NCBI GenBank assembly: GCA_002344125.1
Contig: DDTQ01000011.1
Coordinates: 393,245-457,244 of the forward strand
Reading direction: 5' to 3'
Source of the DNA: Ignavibacteria bacterium UBA2360
GTDB lineage: Bacteria; Bacteroidota; Ignavibacteria; Tepidaquicellales; OLB5
DNA length: 64,000 bases
Made by a program: the position numbers and the translations under genes. Numbering within the stretch: the first letter of the stretch is position 1; each line of letters starts with the position of its first letter. The notes beneath the pieces were generated by a model, which was given only the letters and a program-made list of their open reading frames with translations, searched no databases and was not told where the DNA came from. Of the stretch, positions 43,774-51,239 are shown piece after piece.

Positions 43774-44424
43774 TCATCCTGCCACAAAGATCTGCTCTGC
43801 CATAATTTTGCTTAGCAGATTTTTTTTGCCTTCGGCTATTATTACCACAGATCCGTCGAACTCAATTTTTTCGCTGAGTATGATTTTTGAATTCAGCTTA
43901 ATTCCAATTTTGGTTAAGTACTGCAGAATTTCGATGGATGAATCCTTAACCTTTGCGATGGTGTACTCCCTGCCCGGTTCAGTATTGAGCAGCAGTTTGA
44001 AGTGAGTTGGGGCTATGTTTAGCTCTTTATCGGGAATGGGGTCGCCGTGGGGATCGAACTTAGGGTAACCCAGGTATTCTTCGAGTTTATTAATGAACAT
44101 ATCGCTGCAAACGTGCTCAAGCACTTCGGCTTCTTCGTGGACCTCGTCCCATTCATAGTGCAGGTGTTCCTGCAGGAAAACTTCGAGGAGACGATGTTTG
44201 CGGATGAGGTTAAGTGAAATTTTTCTGCCGCCGGTGGTGAGCTCAAAGCCGTGATACGGCTTGTTATCTATCAAGCCCTCTTTGGAAAGTTTATTAACCA
44301 TTTCACTAACCGATGCCGGAGAGATAGAAAGCGCTGCTGCGAGATTACCTGTATTAACTTTGCCGCCTTCTTCAGAAATATGGTAAATATTCTTCAAATA
44401 GTCCTCTTTTGAGCGTGTAGTCAT
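43774..44424 (-). CDS. mntR: DtxR/MntR-family metal-dependent regulator
   Basis: A 216-residue regulator. The N-terminal winged helix reads DYLKNIYHISEEGGKVNTGN and LSISPASVSEMVNKLSKEGL. The metal-binding dimerisation domain holds HRLLEVFLQEHLHYEWDEVH, HEEAEVLEHVCSD and the ending LGYPKFDPHGDPIP. A C-terminal FeoA/SH3-like domain (about 145-216) is present. Metal-bound protein should repress uptake genes. Its own promoter (44456-44486) is overlapped by a TTTAGG-CATA-CCTAAA palindrome, so autoregulation is likely, and read-through could place the whole importer under it. Confidence 0.93.
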   Translation of the reverse strand: MTTRSKEDYLKNIYHISEEGGKVNTGNLAAALSISPASVSEMVNKLSKEGLIDNKPYHGFELTTGGRKISLNLIRKHRLLEVFLQEHLHYEWDEVHEEAEVLEHVCSDMFINKLEEYLGYPKFDPHGDPIPDKELNIAPTHFKLLLNTEPGREYTIAKVKDSSIEILQYLTKIGIKLNSKIILSEKIEFDGSVVIIAEGKKNLLSKIMAEQIFVAG

Positions 44425-44455
44425 GCGTAATTAAATAATTAGGTTTACGTTATTA

Positions 44456-44486
44456 CAAATTTAGGCATACCTAAATATAAAGTCAA
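44456..44486 (-). promoter_or_regulatory. MntR-type operator overlapping a Bacteroidota-type promoter
   Basis: On the minus strand TTG (44484-44486), 20 bases and TAAATTTG (44456-44463) form a full promoter match. The palindrome TTTAGGCATACCTAAA (44460-44475), a DtxR/MntR-type site, covers the -7 element and part of the spacer, so a bound regulator would block initiation. Confidence 0.82.
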
Positions 44487-44643
44487 GGGGATTTTTGAAA
44501 ATTGACCGATCCTAAATTAAAAGCGTGAGGTTACCAAAAAATAATCTAAAAGTGATTTCACAATTCATTCGATGACCTTTGGGCAGAGGACAATCTTAAG
44601 ATCATCCGATGAATATATTTTAGTCCAGCCCCGTTGTGAGTAT

Positions 44644-44699
44644 TACCTGACGGGTCTCTCGGTTGATCAACATTAATAAGATTGCACCCGTCCGTGGTA
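44644..44699. other. Nested inverted repeats upstream of the DUF3298-like gene
   Basis: TACC (44644-44647) and GACGGGT (44649-44655) pair with ACCCGTC (44686-44692) and GGTA (44696-44699). Inside lies the perfect palindrome GTTGATCAAC (44662-44671). It may be an operator or RNA hairpin; no gene overlaps it. Confidence 0.4.
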
Positions 44700-44755
44700 T
44701 TGTGACCAACAACATATTAAATTAAATTGCATAAAATAACAATCAAATATATCAT

Positions 44756-45493
44756 ATGAAGACAATTACGGTAGTTTTATTTTTGGTTCTGGCAGTATAT
44801 ACATCGGTTTCGCAGTCACTCAATATAAAACCCGGCTCCATGACAGAAGCCGATAAGGATAAATATAATATGACGGCAAACTTTCCGGTTATTGATTTCG
44901 GACCTGAGGCATTAATGGGGGTGAGAGGAATTGCTGATGATATCAACGGAACTATAATGAAAATAGTAAACGGTCAGTTTGTACCATTCAAACAGCAGGC
45001 TTTGGAAGATACAATGAACTGCCCGCAGAACGAAAGCACGCTTGAAATTAACTATACCACTGTTTATAAAGATAACGGTTACCTGTGTTTTGTGTTTGAA
45101 ACATTTTCAAATCCCCGCTGCGCTGCTCACCCAATGACTTTCCAGACTTCTTTCAATTACAGCTATACAGGCAAAGGATTGCTTGATATAAGTGATCTTT
45201 TTACACCGGGTACAGGATGGCTTGAGTACATTTCCGATTACTGTATTAATGAGCTGAACGCACGCTCAAAGAAAGACGGACTGGAAAATAACGAAGCAAA
45301 TATTCTAGAAGGCGCAGGCCCTAAAGAAGACAATTTCTATACGTTCAGTGTTAATGAGCAATCATTAAATATTATTTTTAATCTTTACAGGGTAGGACCT
45401 TATGTTTGGGGATTCCAGACAGTAAACATTCCCTGGCAGGGACTGAATAAAATGATCGACCCGAAGGGCCCGGTTGGATTTATGGTAAAATAG
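44756..45493 (+). CDS. Secreted DUF3298/RsiV-like domain protein
   Basis: A 245-residue protein with a signal peptide (about 1-19, ending in VSQS). The mature part has the DUF4163/DUF3298 layout: an N-terminal strand set with FPVIDFGPEALMGVRGI, a central SLEINYTTVYKDNGYLCFVF-like stretch, HPMTFQTSFNYSYTGKGLLD, then DISDLFTPGTGWLEYISDYC, and the closing YVWGFQTVNIPW. The domain is found in RsiV, where it binds lysozyme, and in many periplasmic proteins. No sigma factor is adjacent, so a regulatory role is not supported. Confidence 0.75.
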   Translation: MKTITVVLFLVLAVYTSVSQSLNIKPGSMTEADKDKYNMTANFPVIDFGPEALMGVRGIADDINGTIMKIVNGQFVPFKQQALEDTMNCPQNESTLEINYTTVYKDNGYLCFVFETFSNPRCAAHPMTFQTSFNYSYTGKGLLDISDLFTPGTGWLEYISDYCINELNARSKKDGLENNEANILEGAGPKEDNFYTFSVNEQSLNIIFNLYRVGPYVWGFQTVNIPWQGLNKMIDPKGPVGFMVK

Positions 45494-45849
45494 GTTGTTT
45501 AAGTTTCCTTCCCAAACAGGAGTTTGGGAAGGAGATGTGGGGTTTGAACCCCTTGTTCATTTATCTCCCTTACGGCCCGGTATAAAAAAATAACTTTATA
45601 GTCTTTTTGAGTTGCCACGACCTTTAGGTCGTGGATTACTATAGATGATATCGCCGGCTTTAGCCGGAATTGATAATATAGTGGTTTAATTATAACTGCA
45701 ATAAACTGTGGCTAAAGCCACTTTTTCATATTCAATTTATCTCCGCTCTAAAGAGCGGAGCTACTCATAAAGAGAGTAAACTTTTTTTCCCTCTTTGCGC
45801 TTGCTTGCCTTTGGCATCGGCTCTGCCTGAACCCTTTCATTTTAAACAC
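45494..45849. repeat. Intergenic repeats: TTCCCAAAC palindrome and composite REP-like element
   Basis: The inverted repeat CTTCCCAAAC...GTTTGGGAAG (45508-45532) begins the gap. The composite element at 45612-45766 contains, in order, CCACGACCTTTAGGTCGTGG (45615-45634), CCGGCTTTAGCCGG, GTGGCTAAAGCCAC and CTCCGCTCTAAAGAGCGGAG (45741-45760). Every module is a palindrome with a TTTA or TAAA centre. A near-copy lies at 47602-47738. Confidence 0.8.
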
Positions 45850-47097
45850 TTAAAACGGCTCATGACCGGCTTCAACGCCGCGGTCAATATACATCTGTTT
45901 AAGCACAGGCATTTGTTTTTTCATGGTGAAGGCAAATACAAATCCGCTTATAATTGTAATAGCACCTACTATGATTATTGTAACTTCCATACCAAGATAT
46001 TTCGCAACGTAACCTAACGCCATTATTACCAGCGCCATTACTCCCCAGTTGAAAGATGTATTCACACCCAAGACTCTGCCGCGCTTTGGTTCTTCGGTCA
46101 GCATTTGCAGCACAGTGTTATTAATGCCCATTGCTGCTATGAAAGCGAAATCAACGCCCATTGCAAAGATAAATGTTGTAACAATATTTCTTGATAGAGC
46201 AATTCCGGTTAGACTTATTCCTGAAATGAATGCGCAGATTATGAGGAACCGCAAAATGTTCTTTGTCGATTTCCTTCTGCTCATGTAGATGCCGGAGGCG
46301 AGCCCACCGATAGCTCCTGCCAGATACAATATTCCAAGAGCCTTCGAGCCGCCCTTGAGGAAATCCGCGTCGATTATCGGAAGCTGGAAGGTGACAAAAC
46401 CGAATACAATACTTATCATTGTTGATATCAGCACGACTGCAAGCAGCGGGCGGTAATGGAAAACATATTTTATTCCCGTTACGAACTGTACTTTCACGGA
46501 ATCACTTTCGGGATTTTGCGGCTGTTTTGGTTTTTTAAGTAGAATAATAGAGACAAGCGCAATCAGATTTGCCAATAGCGCAGTTGCGAAAGTGCCAACC
46601 GCGGCGAAAGCCGCAAAGAGTACACTGAAAGTAGAAGATGCCGCAACCTGTCCGATCTTAGCGTTTGACGCAGCCGCGCCCATAACCCTGGGGAACTCCT
46701 GCTTATCGGTAACGATATCTTTAACCAATCCAATCATGCTTGGATAGTTGAGCGCAAATACGCTGCCAAGTGAAAATCCCATAAGCAGAATTAAGGGGAA
46801 AGAAAGCAAATCAGTAACCACAAGTATAATTGATACAATCGTAACAAGTGTAAGCCCGATGTTGCATTTTATTACATTGCTTCTTCTATCATACCTATCA
46901 GCAAGCACGCCGCCGTAAATACTGAACAGCAGGAAGGGCAGATTCTGCGCGAAGCCGATCGTACCCAGAGCAGCAGGGGAGCCGGTGAGTTTGAATGTTA
47001 TCCACGAGAGCGAAAAGAACGAAAGGTAAACGCTGATGAATACATTAATATCAGTTAAAAAATATTTTATGATATTTTTCTTTGTGTCAGATGTCAT
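45850..47097 (-). CDS. MFS transporter, drug/siderophore exporter type
   Basis: A 415-residue protein with about twelve membrane helices. The cytoplasmic loop GGVLADRYDRRSNVIKCNIG between helices 2 and 3 is the MFS motif A. The sequence resembles the EntS/DHA3 branch (opening FLTDINVFISVYLSFFSLSW; PSMIGLVKDIVTDKQEFPRV). A second half-loop MSRRKSTKNILRF is seen after helix 8. Substrate unknown. The gene is flanked by dispersed repeats on both sides and has no operon partner. Confidence 0.87.
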   Translation of the reverse strand: MTSDTKKNIIKYFLTDINVFISVYLSFFSLSWITFKLTGSPAALGTIGFAQNLPFLLFSIYGGVLADRYDRRSNVIKCNIGLTLVTIVSIILVVTDLLSFPLILLMGFSLGSVFALNYPSMIGLVKDIVTDKQEFPRVMGAAASNAKIGQVAASSTFSVLFAAFAAVGTFATALLANLIALVSIILLKKPKQPQNPESDSVKVQFVTGIKYVFHYRPLLAVVLISTMISIVFGFVTFQLPIIDADFLKGGSKALGILYLAGAIGGLASGIYMSRRKSTKNILRFLIICAFISGISLTGIALSRNIVTTFIFAMGVDFAFIAAMGINNTVLQMLTEEPKRGRVLGVNTSFNWGVMALVIMALGYVAKYLGMEVTIIIVGAITIISGFVFAFTMKKQMPVLKQMYIDRGVEAGHEPF

Positions 47098-47171
47098 TTT
47101 ACATTTACGGATTGTGAAAGGGCAATATAGCGGTTTTTAGTTTTTGAATCTATAAATAATTACATTTCTAC

Positions 47172-47845
47172 CCTCATTCCCAAACTCCGGGTTGGGAATG
47201 GTATTTAAAATCAAAGACAAACCCCCAACTGTAATAAATTCAATCATTGAGTTCTAAGAATAATTATCATTTTTTTCAAGCCTGCAAATATACTCCCCCC
47301 TTCAAAAACGAAAGGGGGACAAAGGCTGGCTTTCTTCCTTCCCAAACCGGAGTTTGGGAAGGAGATGCAAACTCAAAGACAAACCCCCAACTGTAATAAA
47401 TTCAATCATTGAGTTCTAAGAATAATTATCATTTTTTTCAAACCTGTAAATATACTCCCCCCTTCAAAAACGAAGGGGGGACAAAGGCTGGCTTTTCTTC
47501 CTTCCCAAACCGGAGTTTGGGAAGGAGATGTGTTTTAAATTTTCTACCTGTGGGAGGATTGGTTTTGGAATGGGTGACAAAAAACAATATGATACTCTTG
47601 TGTTGCCACGACCTTCAGGTCGTGGACCAATAGAAAATTGTGTCGACTTTAGTCGCAATTGTTCATTTTTGTTTCAACTGTGGCTAAAGTCAATATTCTA
47701 TTTACAATCTATCTCCGCTCTAAAGAGCGGAGCTACTCAAAAAGCAGTGATCTATTTTATTCCTTCCCAAACTGGAGTTTGGGAAGGAGATGTGGAATTT
47801 GAATTTTCTACCCTCATTCCCAAACTCCAGTTTGGGGATGCTTCT
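47172..47845. repeat. Repeat block: TTCCCAAAC palindromes, 162-bp tandem duplication and composite REP-like element
   Basis: Five or more inverted repeats of the form TTCCCAAACnnnnnGTTTGGGAA occur at about 47172, 47335, 47498, 47761 and 47813. A unit of about 160 bp is tandemly duplicated with a 162-bp period (47211-47367 and 47373-47530; only a few differences). The composite TTTA/TAAA-loop element occurs at 47602-47738. No gene is present in 47098-47880. Confidence 0.82.
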
Positions 47846-47880
47846 TAAAAATTATTGCGCTTTTGCGTGCAATACACAGC

Positions 47881-48480
47881 TTATTTCAGCATTGATACTA
47901 TTTCATCGCTCATAGGTTTAACGGCGCTTGAGTAATACTTTACAAGGTTACCTTCTTCATCAAGCAGGTATTTATTGAAATTCCATTTCGGCTGCTGGTC
48001 ATTCCACCCGTTCAGATCTTTGCTTGTCAGCCACTTATATATTGGAGCCATATCATCACCCGCTACCGATATCTTTTCGAACATCGGAAAAGTCACGCTG
48101 TATTTCGATTTGCAGAATTCTTTTATCTCTTCATTGGTGCCGGGCTCCTGTCCGCCAAAGTTATTTGCAGGGAAACCAATGATAATAAGTTTATCTTTAT
48201 ACGCCTGGTAAAGCTTTTCAAGTTCCTCGTATTGCGGAGTGTAACCGCACTCCGATGCGGTGTTCACAATCAGCACTTTTTTGCCTTTTAGCTGCTGGTA
48301 ATCAAATTCCGTACCGTCAATTGATTTGACTTTCGCATTAGGATTCGCTTCGAGAAACTGGTAAAACGTGGATTTATCTGACATATTAATATTTTCAGGT
48401 TTGGATCTCACCTGTTTGCATCCGAAAAAACTGAGTACGGCATACAGGATAGACATTGTTAGTATTGTTTTAGATTTCAT
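47881..48480 (-). CDS. Glutathione peroxidase family lipoprotein
   Basis: A 199-residue protein with a lipoprotein signal (SFFGC, cysteine about residue 21) and a glutathione-peroxidase fold. The peroxidatic cysteine is in VNTASECGYTPQY. GFPANNFGGQEPG and PKWNFNKYLLD supply the other active-site residues. The usual CNQF segment reads ANNF, so the resolving cysteine there is absent; C in EFCKSKYS may take its place. It likely reduces peroxides with thioredoxin in the periplasm. It lies 11 bases after the pirin gene, in one operon. Confidence 0.92.
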   Translation of the reverse strand: MKSKTILTMSILYAVLSFFGCKQVRSKPENINMSDKSTFYQFLEANPNAKVKSIDGTEFDYQQLKGKKVLIVNTASECGYTPQYEELEKLYQAYKDKLIIIGFPANNFGGQEPGTNEEIKEFCKSKYSVTFPMFEKISVAGDDMAPIYKWLTSKDLNGWNDQQPKWNFNKYLLDEEGNLVKYYSSAVKPMSDEIVSMLK

Positions 48481-48491
48481 ATTAGTTTTAA

Positions 48492-49238
48492 TTAGCTCAT
48501 TTCCGCGTAGGTTTGGTAATCCACGGTTACGGGGTTCTCTATTAGAAACAATCTGCCGGGTACCGCGGTTTCAAAGGTTAATTCTTTCTCATCTTTGATC
48601 ACAGCAAAATCATTCGCTTTCATTTCACCCGCTGCGGTTGAAATATTTCCATCGATCAGATAGAGTGAACTAATTTTTTCCGGATTCAGTCCCAATTTAT
48701 GGCTGCCTTCTTTAAAATTTATTTCAACAGCGGTTATGCCGGGAGATTCCATTTTTAGTGGTGAGCCTTCGCCGATATACTGCCTTATTTCAAATCCATT
48801 GTTTGCTGTTACCGGAAAATCTTTCTGCTCGTAATCGTTATATGTTGCAGGTGTCTGCATTGTTCTGCGTATGTTGGGATCAAACCATACCTGGAATACA
48901 TGTGAGCCGGCGTTGAGTTTTTCCGCGTGACTTATTCCGCTGCCCGCACGGATTATCTGCGCGCCGCCGGTGCCGATGGGGATCCACTTCATGTTGTGTG
49001 AATCGTAGTGCTCAATGGTACCTTTAAGTATGAATGTGATGATCTCAAATCCTTTATGCGGATGCTCGCCTATAGTTGAGCCATTTTCGCTCCACGCATG
49101 CGCCCAGTAGAATAAATTGGAATACGGCAGCAGATGTGCCGGGTTATGTGATAACACCACAGGGCGGTTTTCGAGGATCTCGCCATCATTGAATCCGCCG
49201 GGAGCCTGCGACTCAAACGGGTAAATAGTAATTGACAT
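48492..49238 (-). CDS. Pirin family protein
   Basis: A 248-residue bicupin. The N-terminal cupin carries the iron ligands in GEHPHKGFEIITFILKGTIE and GSGISHAEKL (His, His, His, Glu pattern). The family opening reads NRPVVLSHNPAHLLPYSNLF, VFQVWFDPNIRR follows, and the C-terminal cupin is weaker. Some pirins have quercetinase activity and others act as redox-linked regulators; this one cannot be assigned. It precedes the peroxidase-family gene by 11 bases, which suggests a shared oxidative-stress role. Confidence 0.9.
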   Translation of the reverse strand: MSITIYPFESQAPGGFNDGEILENRPVVLSHNPAHLLPYSNLFYWAHAWSENGSTIGEHPHKGFEIITFILKGTIEHYDSHNMKWIPIGTGGAQIIRAGSGISHAEKLNAGSHVFQVWFDPNIRRTMQTPATYNDYEQKDFPVTANNGFEIRQYIGEGSPLKMESPGITAVEINFKEGSHKLGLNPEKISSLYLIDGNISTAAGEMKANDFAVIKDEKELTFETAVPGRLFLIENPVTVDYQTYAEMS

Positions 49239-49369
49239 AATTTAATTGATTTTTGTAAAATTGTTAATAATTGTGTGAAATAAACAGGTATTTATAATAT
49301 GACTAACGTATGTAAGCATTTTTTAATTCCTCGAAAGACTCTATATAAATGACTATTTTAACCATGATT

Positions 49370-49873
49370 ACCTTGATTTTCCTGATTATCTTGATCTATT
49401 TATTGAATAACCATATAACTTTAGGATATTTTTCTAATTCTATAATAGAACACTATTGAAATACGAAGAACTAACAGGTAAAATAATTGGTTGTGCTACG
49501 AGGGTACATTCTATGTTGGGTAACGGGTTTCAGGAGATAATATATCAGAGAGCTTTAGCGATTGAAATGAATTTGGCGGGATTGAAATTCGAAATGGAAA
49601 AGGAAATGAAAATATACTATCGGGGACATCAAGTAGGCACCAGAAGATCTGATTTTTTTTGTTGAAGAAAAAATTATGGTTGAGATAGAAGCTAAAAGTA
49701 ATCTCGATGATGTTAATCTTAATCAGGCAATGAATTACCCGGAAGCATACAATATGGAAATTGGATTATTAATAAATTTTGGCGCAAAAAGTTTGCAATT
49801 CAAAAGAGTTCACAACAATAAAATTATTAAAGATAGCACGAAGATAAATCAAGATAATCAGGTAAATCAAGGT
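49370..49873. mobile_element. GxxExxY cassette bounded by 30-bp inverted repeats
   Basis: The arm at 49370-49399 (accttgattttcctgattat then cttgatctat) and the arm at 49844-49873 are inverted copies, identical at 28 of 30 positions, each made of short repeats of the ctTGATt type. Between them lies only the GxxExxY gene. The right arm ends on the first base of the TTG start codon of rimO. Size about 504 bp. No transposase is inside, so movement would need help from elsewhere. Confidence 0.65.
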
Positions 49874-49876
49874 TGA
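49456..49876 (+). pseudogene. GxxExxY protein gene with a single-base frameshift
   Basis: Two frames make one GxxExxY-family protein. The first (TTG start at 49456) covers YEELTGKIIGCATRVHSMLG, then GFQEIIYQRALAIEMNLAG (the G-x-x-E-x-x-Y motif), and ends at 49665. The second continues VEEKIMVEIEAKSNLDDVNL and ends at 49876. They meet at a run of eight T (49653-49660), where seven would restore D-F-F-V-E-E. This may be a real frameshift, transcript slippage at poly-T, or a sequencing error. The family is thought to be related to PD-(D/E)xK nucleases. The C-terminus is encoded by the right inverted-repeat arm. Confidence 0.8.
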
Positions 49877-51219
49877 AGACACGATCATTCCGCAAAAATA
49901 AAGTAAACGTAATAACACTCGGATGTTCGAAGAACATTTACGATTCCGAAGTGCTTATGGGTCAGCTGCGCGCCAACGATTTTACCGTCTCGCACGAAGA
50001 CGATAATTCAGATGCACCAATTGTAATTATTAATACATGCGGATTCATAGATAACGCCAAGCAGGAATCAATTAATACCATTATAGAGTGGGCGGATGCG
50101 AAGGAAAAGGGATTCGTTGAAAAAGTTTATGTCACCGGGTGTCTCTCGGAACGTTACAAACCCGATCTTGTAAAGGAAATCCCTAACATTGATGAATATT
50201 TCGGCACACGTGATCTGCCGCGATTGCTGAAAACACTTAATGCTGATTATAAGCAGGAGCTCATCGGCGAACGCCTGCTTACAACTCCGCTACACTATGC
50301 GTATTTTAAGGTATCTGAAGGCTGCGACCGGCCATGTTCATTCTGCGCTATTCCCTTAATGCGCGGTAAGCATGTTTCAATTCCGATAGATCAGCTTGTG
50401 CAGCAGGCTAAGGATCTTGCCAGACAGGGCGTTAAGGAATTAATATTAATAGCACAGGATCTTACTTACTATGGACTCGATCTGTACAAAAAACGTAATC
50501 TGGCTGAACTGCTGGAAAAACTTTGTAATGTTGAGGGCATTGAATGGATACGGCTGCACTACGCATTTCCCCAGGGTTTCCCAATGGATGCCATAGATGT
50601 TATCGCGCGTGAGCCCAAAATATGCAAATATCTTGATATGCCGCTGCAGCATATTACTGATAACATGCTGAGATCAATGCGGCGCGGTACAACAAAGCAG
50701 CGGACAATTGATCTTGTGAATGCTATCCGCGAAAAAATTCCGGGCATCGCAATACGCACAACTCTGATAGCAGGCTATCCCGGCGAAACTTTGGAAGATT
50801 TTGAAGAGATGAAAGAGTGGGTCATAAATACAAAGTTTGAGCGGCTTGGTATTTTTACTTATTCACACGAAGAGAATACACACGCTTATAAGCTGGAAGA
50901 TAATGTACCTGCAAAAGAAAAGCAGCGCCGCGCAAATGAGATAATGAAGGCACAGAAAAAAATATCGCTTGCGCATAATAAATCGCTAATAGGTAAAACA
51001 TTAAAAGTACTTATTGACCGCAAAGAAGGTGATTATTTTATTGGGCGAACTGAGTATGACTCACCTGAAGTTGATAATGAAGTTTACATAGCAGCAATAA
51101 AACCCCACGTAGACCCGGGGAAGATATATCTCCGCAACGGCGATTTTGCCACAGTAAAAATTATCAAAGCGAAGGAATATGATCTGGAGGGCGAAGCGTT
51201 AATTGAAAATGTGAGTTAA
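49873..51219 (+). CDS. rimO: Ribosomal protein S12 methylthiotransferase RimO
   Basis: A 448-residue radical-SAM enzyme that adds methylthio to Asp of ribosomal protein S12. The N-terminal UPF0004 domain has cysteines in TLGCSKN (C18), NTCGFIDNA and TGCLSERY for the auxiliary cluster. The radical-SAM triad is CDRPCSFC (about 151-158), and a TRAM domain ends the protein (about 375-448). Presence of LGCSKN and the S12-type layout favour RimO over MiaB. Its TTG start overlaps the GxxExxY frame and the right inverted repeat, so its original start region may have been altered by that insertion. Confidence 0.93.
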   Translation: MKTRSFRKNKVNVITLGCSKNIYDSEVLMGQLRANDFTVSHEDDNSDAPIVIINTCGFIDNAKQESINTIIEWADAKEKGFVEKVYVTGCLSERYKPDLVKEIPNIDEYFGTRDLPRLLKTLNADYKQELIGERLLTTPLHYAYFKVSEGCDRPCSFCAIPLMRGKHVSIPIDQLVQQAKDLARQGVKELILIAQDLTYYGLDLYKKRNLAELLEKLCNVEGIEWIRLHYAFPQGFPMDAIDVIAREPKICKYLDMPLQHITDNMLRSMRRGTTKQRTIDLVNAIREKIPGIAIRTTLIAGYPGETLEDFEEMKEWVINTKFERLGIFTYSHEENTHAYKLEDNVPAKEKQRRANEIMKAQKKISLAHNKSLIGKTLKVLIDRKEGDYFIGRTEYDSPEVDNEVYIAAIKPHVDPGKIYLRNGDFATVKIIKAKEYDLEGEALIENVS

Positions 51220-51239
51220 ACTTTACTTAAATATTCCTC

